29,227 nucleotides of DNA from CAZJHX01 sp964545715 (GTDB lineage Bacteria > Myxococcota_A > UBA9042 > GCA-2863065). The notes below the pieces were generated by a model. It did no database searches, was not told the origin of the DNA, and saw only the letters and a list, made by a program, of their open reading frames with translations. The translations under genes were made by a program, and so were the position numbers. Shown here piece by piece: positions 1 through 10,619 of the stretch (its first letter is position 1; each line of letters opens with the position of its first letter). The stretch spans positions 1-29,227 of the forward strand of contig CAZJHX010000135.1 of assembly GCA_964545715.1 (NCBI GenBank), written 5' to 3'.

Positions 1-1932
1 CCCCGCCTGTTCGGGCCGCCGCGATCTGTCCTGGAAATACACGGTTGCTCGGGGGATATGCGCCCGCACACCCACAACCTGCGGTGCCTGCGGCATCAGG
101 CGCTGCCGCCGAGCCTGGGCCAGAATGCGCGCCCGCGACCCCATGTTGGACTCATAGAGCAGCCCCAAAGTCGCCGTCAGCGTGGCCGCCGTGTTGCGCA
201 TCACACGAAGCGCGTCGTACTCCAGCGGCGCCTCCTCGGGCAGCAGCGAGGTCTCCGCGGCCAGGTCGTCAGCGGCGGCGCTCACAGCGCTCATCACCTG
301 CTGATACTCACGAGTCACCCGCGGCGGCACGTGCGCCGCGCTGATCAACAGCGTCGTCACATCGACGATATCCAGCGCCGTCGCCGCAAAGTCCGCGTTG
401 ATGGTCCCGCCCGGTCCGTTGCGCGTAGCAAAACCGATCCGATCCGCCACCGGACGCGTCAACAGAATGCCCTCACCCGCCGACTGCCCCGGCGCCAGCA
501 GCTCGACCTGCCCGAAGACGCCGGTCACATGGGAGTTGGCCAGCGTGCCGCCAAAGTTGCTGATGAACTCCTCAAACTGGTCGCTGGCGACCGTCTGCGT
601 GGTCTTGCGCTCCATGTCGCGCACTTCGATGGTCGGCGTGTAGCTGGTGGTCTGGCTGAAGAAGAACATGCCCGCCGACTGCACCTGCTCCACGGTGTGA
701 AACAGCACGACCAGCCGCCCGACCAGGTCCCCGGCGCCGGCCTCCCACTGCACGGTCGGCTCGGCCTCGACCAGCCCGGCGCCCCAGGCCGGCTGATACT
801 CCTCGTGAAAGATCCGCACCGCCACCCGATGCCGCAGCGTCTCGGGCACGGCGGCCACCAGATCACCGGACGACGCCCCGATCACATCGCCCACTGACGA
901 CGTCCTGAAGCTGGCGTCCATCGGCACCCACTTGCCGTCGATCCACGCCTCAGCCCACACATGCTGCTGCAGCACCGCAAGCTGCGCTGCGGATGCACCG
1001 TCGATCGTCTCCAGCACCAGCGCCTCTAAGGCCTCGTCGCTCAGCGCGGCCAACCCAGCCAGCCGCTCCGCCTTGGTGTTGCCCAGCAGCGCCGTCGCCT
1101 CCGGGGTCAGCCAGCGCAGCGTGTCCTCGGGCGAGGCGCGCAGGTCGGCCACGGACAGCGCGGTGCCTCCCCGATCGGTCCACGCATCGGGCACAAACAG
1201 CTCGGCATACAGCTGCTTGGCCTGCGCCTCAGTCAGCGTGCCGACCTGGTATCCGGCGGGTATCCCCGCAGCGCGCAGCAGGGCGATGAGCAGGTTGGTC
1301 CGGTCTACGGAGTTGCCACCCGCGCCGTACAGCGCACCCCGCGCTCCGTGCAGCGACCCGGCGTACACCTGATGGTCGGTGTGCTGCTGAACCCACGAAA
1401 AGATCGCAGCCGCGTCACCCAGGGACGCCGCCTGATGCACCACGGGCGGATCCGCGCTGTCCGCGTCCGGCGTCGGCACCAGAAACTCCACGGGCAGCTC
1501 GGGCCCGAAGAGCTCCACGTCCCGCCCGATCTGCTCCACGCGCGCGCCCCCAAACGACGCGTGCACAACCGGGCCGTCCAGCAGCTTGCCCGTGCCCTCG
1601 GCCACCACAGTCAGGGTGACGGTGAACGAGTCGCCCTCGACGAGCCGCCCGACCGCAAAGACCAGGCCGTCCCCAACCTCAGCGGCCAGCGGAGCCACGT
1701 CCACGCTCAGGGTAGCCGCCGGCGCCGGGATGGTCAGCAGCGCGTTCTCCAACGGCCCGGGCCCCTGATGCGCCACGGTGACGGTTACGGTGATCTTGCC
1801 GTCCACGACGTCCTGCGCGCGCCACGTATCCTGTTGAATCTGAACGGAGACCGGTCCCATCGCGGCGACGGTCGCCGGCGCCAGCACAAGCCCTACCCAC
1901 ACCAAGCAGACGGCGCGAGCCACCCTCGTCAT
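1..1932 (-). CDS. Secreted transglutaminase-like protein (3' end beyond window)
   Basis: 644 codons are visible and the frame is still open at the window edge, so the C-terminus is missing. The N-terminus (MTRVARAVCLVWVGLVLAPA) reads as a signal peptide, probably cleaved near residue 24. Residues 25-150 look like a beta-rich region. A transglutaminase-like core follows: GNSVDRTNLL at 207-214 leading into LLRAAGIPAGYQVG, then HVWAEAW (His324) and PMDASF (Asp339). These match the Cys-His-Asp order of the family, but Ser208 sits where the catalytic Cys is expected. A subgroup of bacterial transglutaminase-like proteins shares this GNxxD form, so the loss may be ancestral. The start is supported by GAGG about 9 nt upstream, and a terminator-like hairpin separates the gene from the Cys-rich lipoprotein gene upstream. 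Function is unknown; it could be a non-catalytic surface or scaffold protein. Confidence 0.8.
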   Translation of the reverse strand, partial: MTRVARAVCLVWVGLVLAPATVAAMGPVSVQIQQDTWRAQDVVDGKITVTVTVAHQGPGPLENALLTIPAPAATLSVDVAPLAAEVGDGLVFAVGRLVEGDSFTVTLTVVAEGTGKLLDGPVVHASFGGARVEQIGRDVELFGPELPVEFLVPTPDADSADPPVVHQAASLGDAAAIFSWVQQHTDHQVYAGSLHGARGALYGAGGNSVDRTNLLIALLRAAGIPAGYQVGTLTEAQAKQLYAELFVPDAWTDRGGTALSVADLRASPEDTLRWLTPEATALLGNTKAERLAGLAALSDEALEALVLETIDGASAAQLAVLQQHVWAEAWIDGKWVPMDASFRTSSVGDVIGASSGDLVAAVPETLRHRVAVRIFHEEYQPAWGAGLVEAEPTVQWEAGAGDLVGRLVVLFHTVEQVQSAGMFFFSQTTSYTPTIEVRDMERKTTQTVASDQFEEFISNFGGTLANSHVTGVFGQVELLAPGQSAGEGILLTRPVADRIGFATRNGPGGTINADFAATALDIVDVTTLLISAAHVPPRVTREYQQVMSAVSAAADDLAAETSLLPEEAPLEYDALRVMRNTAATLTATLGLLYESNMGSRARILAQARRQRLMPQAPQVVGVRAHIPRATVYFQDRSRRPEQAG

Positions 1933-1951
1933 GAGGCCTACCTCAAAGTTG

Positions 1952-1987
1952 AAAAACGTGCCCCGAACGATATCACAAACCGGGCAC
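1952..1987 (-). terminator. Rho-independent terminator candidate after the Cys-rich lipoprotein gene
   Basis: On the minus strand GTGCCC (1987-1982) pairs with GGGCAC (1963-1958), and five T follow (1956-1952). The loop is long (18 nt) and the stem only 6 bp, so it is a weak hairpin. It lies 27 nt after the stop codon of the lipoprotein gene and just before the ribosome-binding site of the transglutaminase-like gene. Confidence 0.45.
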
Positions 1988-2013
1988 TGAACGCCGCCAG
2001 CAGCGGCCGGCCG

Positions 2014-5000
2014 CTACCACTCCACGATCACCGCCGAGATGCCGTCGCCGGAATCGGACACCGCGACAGCGCGCTTGCCCGAGATCTGTCCAAAGGCCAG
2101 ATTGCCCGAGCCCAGCGGCAGCGTCTTGCACCCGACGCCGGCCATGCTGCTGGGGCTCAAGCGGCAGGTGTGGACGGACGGGTTGACGCTCATGATCATG
2201 CGCAGCCGGTCGGGCGCAAAGATCACGGGTATGCCCGTGTATTGACTGCCCCAGATCGTCTTTTTGGTGACGCCCTCCGGCGTCAGCGCCGCCAGCTCCT
2301 CGCTAAATGTGCGGCTATGCATCTTGTTGGTCGACGGCGCCGGACTGCGATACGTCGTCACGATGCGCCCTGTGCCCGCGACCAGGGCGCCCAGCAGCTG
2401 GTTGTTGTACGTGGTCTCGTTCAAGCGGATCGCGCTCGTCAGCGCCTGCCCGTTCTTGTCAAAGGCCTGCGCATAGACGCCGAAGCCGCTGCCGTCCGCC
2501 GTCCCCGTCGACGGCGAGCTCGTGAACGGATAGTCCGCCATGGAGCCGCTGGACCACGCCACCGCAAAGCCACCATTGGACGTGGCCGCCGCCTCGACGC
2601 CGAACTGTGTATCCGCCACATCGGTGGCCAGCTCAAACACGGCTGCAACCGGCGTTCCGTCCGCCTCGAACAGGCGGGCATGGACTCCCAGACTGCCGCG
2701 ATCCCAGGCCAGAACAAACCCGCCGCCGGTCAAACCGGCCGCCGCGACCTGGCGCTGGGAAGAGGCGTCGTCGGCCTCCAGGTCCCCGGTCGCGCTCACC
2801 AATTCAGGGGACACGACCGTGTAGTTGATCGAGCCCAGGCTCCACGCGCACGCCATGCCGCCGCCTGTGAGCCCGGCGCAGTTGCCGCCGATGATCGTAT
2901 TGCCCTCGGTCACCTGCGTCGGGCCGATCAGCAGCTTGCCCGCGGCGTCGTATTTGGCCGCCGAGATCCCAAGCCCGCTCTCCTGGCTGTAGATGCTGCG
3001 ATACCAGGCGGGCGCAAAGCCGTCCGTGAGTGCGACCAGCGCCGCCGTGATGACCGACTTGGCCACTGTGGGCTTCAGGGTCGAGCTCACCGAGCACACG
3101 CCCTCGCCTAGACAGACTTGTCCCGCATCACACGCCTTTTCCGATGACACGCACTGATCGCCCGCTGGGTCGCATGCGTCCACCGTGCACGGATCGCCGT
3201 CGTCACACACAACCGGCGCGCCCGCCGCGCACTGACCCTTGCTGCAGATCTCGGCGCCATCGCAATACACCGGGTTCAGGCACAGCGTCCCGTCAGGCAC
3301 GGGCGCCGGCTCGCACGCCCCCGTCGCGGGCTGGCAGACGCCGTCGTTGCAGGCGTCATCGGTGGCCGAGCAGTCGACCGGCCCAACGTCCTGGTCGCAC
3401 GCACCGTCGCTGCAGTGGCTCACCCCATTGCACGCGTTGCCGTCGTCTCCACACACGGCGCCGGCGTTGGCCGCGACGGCGGCGCAAGAGCCGTCCACCG
3501 GGTTGCACTGCCCGGCCGTACACTCCCCGTCCAGCTGCGCGCAGCTGACCGGTTGGACGTCCTGCGTGCACGCGCCATCTGCGCAGTGGCTGACCCCGTT
3601 GCAGTCGTCGCCGTCGTCGCCGCACACCGCCCCGCCATTGGCGGCCTGAGCGGCGCAGGAGCCGTCCGCCGGGTTGCACACGCCCGTCTTGCATGCCTCG
3701 TCCAAGGCGCTGCAGTCCACGACAGGTACGTTCTGCACGCAGGACCCGTCCGCGCAGTGACTGATGCCGTTGCAGGCGTCGGCGTCGTCGCTACATACCG
3801 CGCCCGGGTTCGCCGCCTGCGCGGTACACGCGCCGTCTGCGGGATCGCACACGCCGACCAGGCAATCCGCGTCCAAGGCGCTGCAGTCGACAGGCGCCTG
3901 GCCCTGCACGCAGGCGCCAAACATGCACAGGCTCACCCCGTTGCAGGCGTTTGAGTCGTCGTCACAGGGGCCGCCAGTGTTCGCAAACTCGGCCGAGCAC
4001 GCGCCATCAGCCGTGTCGCACACCCCACTGGTGCACTCGCCGTCCAGCGCTGAGCAGTCGACCGGCGTGACGTCCTGAACGCACGTCCCGCCCGCGCAGT
4101 GGCTCACCCCATTGCACGCATTGCCGTCATCCGCACACAGCGCCCCACCATTGGCGGCCTGGGCGCTGCAAGAGCCGGTGCCGGCGTCGCACACCCCCAC
4201 GCTGCACGCGTCCGTGAGACCGGAGCAGTCCACGACCGGCGTGTCCGCCACGCAGGCGCCCTCGGCACAGTGGCTCACGCCGTTGCATGCGTCGTTGTCG
4301 TCCGTGCAGACCGCACCCGTGTTGACCGCTTGTGCGCTGCACAGTCCCGTTCCCGCGTCACACACACCGGCCGCACATTCCGTATCCAGCGCACCGCAGT
4401 CCACCGCAGGCACATCCGCCACGCAGAGGCCCTCGGCACAGTGGCTCACGCCGTTACACGCGTTGCCGTCGTCGTCGCACGCGGCAGCCGCGTTGACCGC
4501 CTGCGCGCTACACAGCCCCGTTGCCGCATCGCACGCGCCGGCCGCACATTCCGTGTCCAGCGCGCCGCAGTCCACCGCAGGCACATCCGCCACGCATGCG
4601 CCGTCCGAGCAGTGGCTGATCCCGTTGCACGCGTTGCCGTCGTCGTCGCACTTGGCCCCCCCCATTGACCCCAACGCCCCCCCCACGCCCCACACCGGAT
4701 AAAAAACACCCAACGAGCACAANNNNNNNNNNGGGCTGCGGGTCTTTCGGGGTTCCTCGGGTGGCCGGGGGGGTCGGGGGCCGCCCGCGGGGTGGCCGAC
4801 GGCGCCCCGCACTGGCCCGTCGCGGGATCACAGACCCCCTGGGTGCACTCGCCGTCGAGCGACGCGCAGTCGACCACCGGCACGTCAGCCACGCACGCCC
4901 CGTCCGCGCAGTGGCTCACGCCGTTGCAGGCGTCGCCGTCATCCGCGCACTTGGCGCCTGTGTTAATGGCCTCCGCGGCGCACTGCCCGGTCAGCGGATC

Positions 5001-5900
5001 ACAGACGCCCTGCGAGCACTCCGTGTCGAGCACCGTGCAATCCACGGTGAGTACATCCGCGACGCACGCCCCCTCAACGCAATGACTGACACCGTTGCAC
5101 GCGTTTGCGTCGTCACTGCACGCGGTCCCGTCGTTGTTCGGCTCCGCGCTGCACTCCCCCGTCGACACATCACACACCCCTTGGGTGCACTCGGAGTCCA
5201 GCGCGGTGCAGTCGACCACCGGCACATCCGCCATACACTCGCCGCCGGTGCAGTGGCTGATCCCATTGCACGCGTCCCCGTCGTCGCCGCACGCCACGCC
5301 GTCGTTGATCGGCAGCGCGCTGCACGCGCCGGATGCCGCATCACACACGCCCTGGGCGCACTCGGTGTCCAGCGCGGTGCAGTCGACCGCCGCCGCGTCC
5401 TCGGCACAGGCGCCGCCCGCGCAGCGGCTGACACCATTGCACGCGTCGCCGTCGTCCGCGCAGACGGCCCCCTCGTTGCGCACCTCCGAGACGCACTCCC
5501 CGCTGGCCGCGTCACACACGCCCACCAGGCACTCGGCGTCCAACGAGGCGCAGTCCACCGCGGTCACGTCCAGCACACAAGCGCCGTCAAAGCAGTGACT
5601 GACCCCGTTGCAGGCGTTGCCGTCATCGTCGCACGCCGCGCCTTGCTCGATCGGCAGGGCTGTGCAGTGACCCGCATCGCAGACGCCGCTGGCGCACACG
5701 CCGTCCAGCGCGGAGCAGTCGACCGCTTCGTGAGAGCACACGCCGTCCGCGCTGCACTCGTCGATGGTGCACGGGTTGTCGTCGTCGCACTGGCATGCCG
5801 GCGCCTCGGTGGGAGGGCTGCCGCAGCCGGACAGTGCGATGACGGCGATACAGGTCAGCGAGGCGGCGCGCGACGTCCGCGCCAGGACTCCGACGAGCAC
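2014..5900 (-). CDS. Lipoprotein with tandem 57-residue Cys-rich repeats and C-terminal beta repeat domain
   Basis: One gene crossed by ten N at 4723-4732. The two sides are in different frames as written, but the flanks overlap with an offset of 128 bp; removing 128 bp restores one frame of 1253 codons (about 1252 residues). The proposed GTG start at 5900 gives an N-terminus with two Arg, a hydrophobic stretch and the lipobox ALSGC. About 14 tandem units of 57 residues follow, each with eight Cys at unit positions 1, 8, 14, 19, 28, 35, 40 and 47 (core NACNGVSHC...GVCD). The last 300 residues have no such repeats but contain GGGFVLAWD and NGGFAVAWSSG followed by GVYAQAFDKNGQAL, a repeat type seen in large bacterial surface proteins. 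It is probably an outer-membrane-anchored adhesin or matrix protein; the function is inferred. The start is uncertain because the frame is also open upstream. Confidence 0.75.
3290..5730 (-). repeat. Array of 171-bp (57-residue) Cys-rich coding repeats
   Basis: About 14 direct repeats of 171 bp within the lipoprotein gene. The two units lying between about 4330 and 4660 are nearly identical in both DNA and protein, which indicates recent duplication, while others have diverged except for the Cys, NACNG and VDC positions. The number of units is uncertain because an assembly join falls inside the array. The boundaries given are approximate. Confidence 0.85.
4723..4732. other. Scaffold gap (10 N), probably a false gap between overlapping contig ends
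   Basis: Bases 4605-4722 align without indels to 4733-4850 at an offset of 128, despite many substitutions. Those left of the gap drift towards A/C and those right of it towards G. The best stretch is ccggat at 4695-4700 against cgggat at 4823-4828. This is the signature of two error-rich read ends covering the same locus, so the N-run and one of the two flanks should not exist. Confidence 0.75.
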
Positions 5901-6286
5901 CAGCAGCAGCCAGGCAACGGGCAGGGACGAGCCCGTGCCCCCAGCCGAGCAGCCTCCCTCAGTCGCGGGTACGGCAGGTGTCGCGGACGGCCCGGCATCC
6001 GCATCACCACCCGGCAACAGGATGCGTCCACCGGCGTCGGGTACGGGCTCATCCGCCGTCTCCGCGCCGGCCGGCCCGGGGTCATCTTCGGCCGGACCAC
6101 CTGCGTCCGGCGTGTCGGTCGGGCCTGGATCGGGCTGGGGCTCGGGGTCCGGCTCCGGATCACCGCAGGCCTCGCCGTTGGGGTCCGGCGTCAGGATTAA
6201 CTGCGGGCCACCCTCGGCGGCCTCCTTGGACCAATATCCGGCACCGTCCTGATCGGCCGACGTGATGGCGAACGCGTACGTGCCGT
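5855..6286 (-). pseudogene. C-terminal fragment of a DNRLRE/CBM96-like protein with MYXO-CTERM tail
   Basis: Reading leftwards from about 6286, the frame opens abruptly in the middle of a domain with DGTYAFAITSAD, then YWSKEAAEGGPQLILT. This is how DNRLRE/CBM96-type domains usually end. A Pro/Asp/Gly-rich linker follows, then GGCSAGGTGSSLPVAWLLL, a MYXO-CTERM-like signal (Gly-Cys-Ser, then a membrane segment). No start codon or N-terminal domain is present. In the frame that encodes the membrane segment there is no stop; it runs into the signal peptide of the downstream lipoprotein. A shift of one base near 5889 would instead end the protein as WRGRRAPPR and stop at 5855, which is the Arg-rich end expected of a MYXO-CTERM. 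I infer a single-base error or mutation there, in addition to the 5' truncation. Confidence 0.55.
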
Positions 6287-6859
6287 CGCACCGTCGGCGA
6301 GACCTGCGCGGCGGACGATGACTGCCCCGGCGGCTTCTGCCATCAGGACACCTTCTGCTCACGAAAGTGCGCGAGCGGCTGCCCCGCGGCCTACGTCTGC
6401 GACAAGGCGGCGGACGCGTGCGTACCGCAGCCGATCGGCGACTCCTGCGACAACAACGGCGACTGCGACAGCGCGCTGTGCCACGACGAGCTGTGCACGC
6501 GGGAGTGTCACGAGCTGGCGCCCTGCCCCGCCGGGTGGACCTGCGACGCGGATGAGGGCTTCTGCATGCTCACGGAGGTCGGCGGACAGTGCACGGCGGA
6601 CGCGGACTGCCCGGACGGAGTCTGCGAGGCGGGGGCGTGCACGCGGGCGTGCGAGGAGAAGACGCCGTGCCCCAACAGCCACGTGTGCAATGCGGACGCG
6701 CTGTGCGAGGCGGTCCCGATCCCCGACGATCCGGGCACATGCACGGCCGCCCCGAGCGGCACGCCTCTGTCGGGCTGGCCGGCTTTGGCGCTGCTGCTGC
6801 TGCTGGCGGTCTCGCGCCGTCAGCTGTCGAGCGTGTCCACTCCGGCGATCGACAGGTAG
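6281..6859 (+). pseudogene. C-terminal fragment of a Cys-rich MYXO-CTERM protein
   Basis: The frame is open from just after an in-frame TGA at 6263, but recognisable coding begins around 6281 with TVGETCAADDDCPGGFC. About 190 residues of repeated Cys-rich modules follow (for example CTADADCPDGVCEAGAC), related to the modules after the catalytic domain in the matrixin at 18162-23075. The protein ends with GTCTAAPSGTPLSGWPALAL, a run of Leu and SRRQ, which resembles a MYXO-CTERM signal. There is no plausible start before the ATG at 6566, and that ATG lies inside the Cys-rich region, so the 5' part is missing. The fragment begins exactly where the minus-strand fragment at 5855-6286 begins, which points to a join between unrelated segments. 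Its 3' end overlaps that of the Ntn hydrolase by 40 bp. Confidence 0.6.
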
Positions 6860-7722
6860 TCTGGGAAAGGCCTGTCGATCCAGCGCAGTCCAGCGTTGTT
6901 GATCGCCACGATCTGGGTCGGCGCGCCGCACGTGCCGCGCCCTGGTAGAAAGCGCTCGGCCTGAATCTGGGTCTCCAGCTGAAATCGTACGAGCTCGGTC
7001 GCGCTGGACAGCGGCATGCCCCAGTTCGTGCGCTCGGGCCCCCAGGCGACGCGCCGCTTGAGCTCCGCCACCACCTTGGCGCGCGTCGGGCCGTCGATTC
7101 CGTTGTCGCTCATGGCGTGGTGCAGCGCGTGCATATCAGCGCCCCACCACAGCGTCTTGACGGCGTCGGTCTGTCCACGCCACACAAAGGTCTGGGTCTC
7201 TTGAGCTTGAACGGTCACGCAGCCGGCCCGCACCGTGACCTCCCACACCGCACCAAAGGCCCCCCGCGGCGCGCACCCCGCGCCCACCCCAATAATAGTG
7301 TGGGGGGGNNNNNNNNNNGCCGCTGCACCGGGCCGGGGGCGGGCCGGCGGGGGCACCTCCCACAGCTCTCCAAAGGCCGCCCGCGGCGCGAAGCCGGCGA
7401 CCAGCACATTCATCGTGTCGGAGTCTTTGGCGCCGGCGTCTCGCGCGATCTCCCCGCCCACCGTGGCGAACAGGCCGGCGACCGCCTCCACCGTGGTCTC
7501 GTCTTTGCGCGCGCGCCAGGTCTCGGCCAGCAGGGCCCGAAAGTCACGGCCGCCGTATGAGCCGGTGCCGACCATGGCCAGCGCGATGGGCAGGTCGCCG
7601 AACTGGACCAGCTTGGGATAGGCGTCCTCGCGCGTGGATCCTTCCTTGAAGCGCGTGGTGACGCGGCTGTCGGTGCCGAGAACGATCCCTGTACGCGCGA
7701 CGAAACATATGGCGATGCTCAT
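6820..7722 (-). CDS. Proteasome-like Ntn hydrolase with Ser at the nucleophile position
   Basis: The N-terminus MSIAICFVARTGIVLGTDSR matches proteasome beta-type Ntn hydrolases. If Met is removed, Ser becomes residue 1, Asp falls at position 17 as in the proteasome family, and Lys of AYPKL falls near the usual Lys33. The nucleophile would therefore be Ser instead of Thr. The C-terminal part contains RFQLETQIQAERFLPG and a TQIVAINNAG strand, as in stand-alone bacterial relatives. No signal peptide is seen, so it is probably cytoplasmic. As written the frame encodes 300 residues, but 39 of them (around the N-run at 7309-7318) come from a duplicated, error-rich contig overlap. The true protein should be about 261 residues, with LWEV running directly into TVRAGCVTVQAQ. 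No canonical ribosome-binding site is seen; a TAAGCT box lies 6 nt before the ATG. The substrate is unknown. Confidence 0.75.
   Translation of the reverse strand: MSIAICFVARTGIVLGTDSRVTTRFKEGSTREDAYPKLVQFGDLPIALAMVGTGSYGGRDFRALLAETWRARKDETTVEAVAGLFATVGGEIARDAGAKDSDTMNVLVAGFAPRAAFGELWEVPPPARPRPGAAXXXXPPHTIIGVGAGCAPRGAFGAVWEVTVRAGCVTVQAQETQTFVWRGQTDAVKTLWWGADMHALHHAMSDNGIDGPTRAKVVAELKRRVAWGPERTNWGMPLSSATELVRFQLETQIQAERFLPGRGTCGAPTQIVAINNAGLRWIDRPFPDYLSIAGVDTLDS
7309..7318. other. Scaffold gap (10 N), false gap between overlapping contig ends
   Basis: Bases 7202-7308 align without indels to 7319-7425 at an offset of exactly 117 bp. The clean part on one side (acctcccaca, caaagg at 7371) matches the degraded part on the other (caaagg at 7254). 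Removing 117 bp, which is 39 codons, keeps the Ntn hydrolase frame and removes the duplicated residues. The gap is therefore an unmerged overlap, not missing sequence. Confidence 0.85.
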
Positions 7723-7728
7723 ACGGGG

Positions 7729-7734
7729 AGCTTA
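7729..7734 (-). promoter_or_regulatory. -10-like box TAAGCT, 6 nt before the Ntn hydrolase ATG
   Basis: On the minus strand TAAGCT is followed by CCCCGT and the ATG at 7722. No clear Shine-Dalgarno sequence is present. The position fits transcription starting at or near the start codon (a leaderless mRNA). One of five such cases in the window. Confidence 0.35.
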
Positions 7735-7751
7735 CGACGGTTGAGTGAGAG

Positions 7752-7787
7752 GATGCACCACCCGCGGCGCCCTCGCGGGTGTGCATC
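7752..7787. terminator. Long imperfect inverted repeat between protease and Ntn hydrolase genes
   Basis: GATGCAC-C-ACCCGCG (7752-7766) pairs with CGCGGGT-GTGCATC (7774-7787), a 14-bp stem with one unpaired C and a 7-nt loop. No T-run follows on either strand. It lies between the stop of the S8 protease gene and the start of the next minus gene. It could be a terminator or RNA-stabilising hairpin, or an operator near the -10-like box. Confidence 0.45.
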
Positions 7788-7829
7788 GAAGTCCAATAGC
7801 GGAACTAAGCTGCTGTTGCTCGTTGCGGC

Positions 7830-7853
7830 GTTCACCCAGTTGGGAGGGTGAAC
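7830..7853 (-). terminator. Perfect 8-bp hairpin just after the protease stop codon
   Basis: GTTCACCC (7830-7837) and GGGTGAAC (7846-7853) form a perfect stem with an 8-nt loop, 3 nt beyond the stop codon at 7857-7859. There is no T-run, so it may act as a 3' stabilising or Rho-assisted element. Confidence 0.4.
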
Positions 7854-7856
7854 AGG

Positions 7857-10283
<2,427 letters not shown>

Positions 10284-10619
10284 TAGTACGCCGACGCAGG
10301 GGTTTTGATTGGTTGGAGCGCGGCGATTGTGGTGACCAGTGCTCGGAAGTCGACGAAGGCGGGCCCTTAGGCCCGTCGAGGAGGGCGCAGCGAACTTCCG
10401 TGCGCTGGCCGCCAGAAGCGCCCGCTTCAGCCGGTCAAAATCCCTGGGGCGGTGTACTAGAGACCTCACGCCTCTGCAATCCAATTTCGCCTCCGCACAG
10501 CAACAACAAACGTTCAACAACAACAACAGCGCGAAACTGTGGACGCTCTTCCAGAACGACCGTTCAAGGAGCCTATCAGCCGTTTATAAACCGTACAAGT
10601 GTTCTATTGGATTTTTTTG
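10284..10619 (-). other. Non-coding upstream region / structured leader of the S8 protease gene
   Basis: About 335 bases without a convincing gene. The part next to the protease start carries consecutive hairpins: GGGCC-CTTA-GGCCC at 10361-10374 within outer cgacg/cgtcg arms, a TGCGC/GCGCA pair near 10390-10412, and GAAGC-GCCC-GCTTC near 10415-10428. The distal part (10500-10618) is rich in CAA repeats and A/T and holds the promoter candidate at 10570-10598. The protease frame remains open through much of it, so an N-terminal extension cannot be excluded. Confidence 0.5.
10570..10598 (-). promoter_or_regulatory. Promoter candidate for the S8 protease with palindromic spacer
   Basis: On the minus strand TTGTAC (10598-10593) and TAGGCT (10575-10570) are separated by 17 nt. 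The spacer contains the perfect 10-bp palindrome GTTTATAAAC (10582-10591), which could be an operator. The inverted repeat GAACG-AC-CGTTC lies just downstream at 10554-10565. The site lies immediately beyond the stop of the upstream lipoprotein gene. Confidence 0.4.

Noticed and set aside
1348..3111. Plus-strand frame of 587 codons
   Set aside because: It spans two genuine minus-strand genes and the terminator-like hairpin between them, and it has no recognisable domain.
4733..4800. G-rich stretch right of the first N-run as a G-quadruplex or regulatory element
   Set aside because: It aligns colinearly to the repeat unit on the other side with G-biased substitutions, so it is read error.
4446..6362. 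Single 638-residue protein from 6362 through the first N-run
   Set aside because: It begins in a chimeric region, places a MYXO-CTERM and a lipobox inside one chain, and shifts out of frame at the false gap.
10611..10618. T-run as a terminator for the lipoprotein gene at 10620
   Set aside because: The run is T on the plus strand but A on the coding (minus) strand, and no hairpin precedes it.
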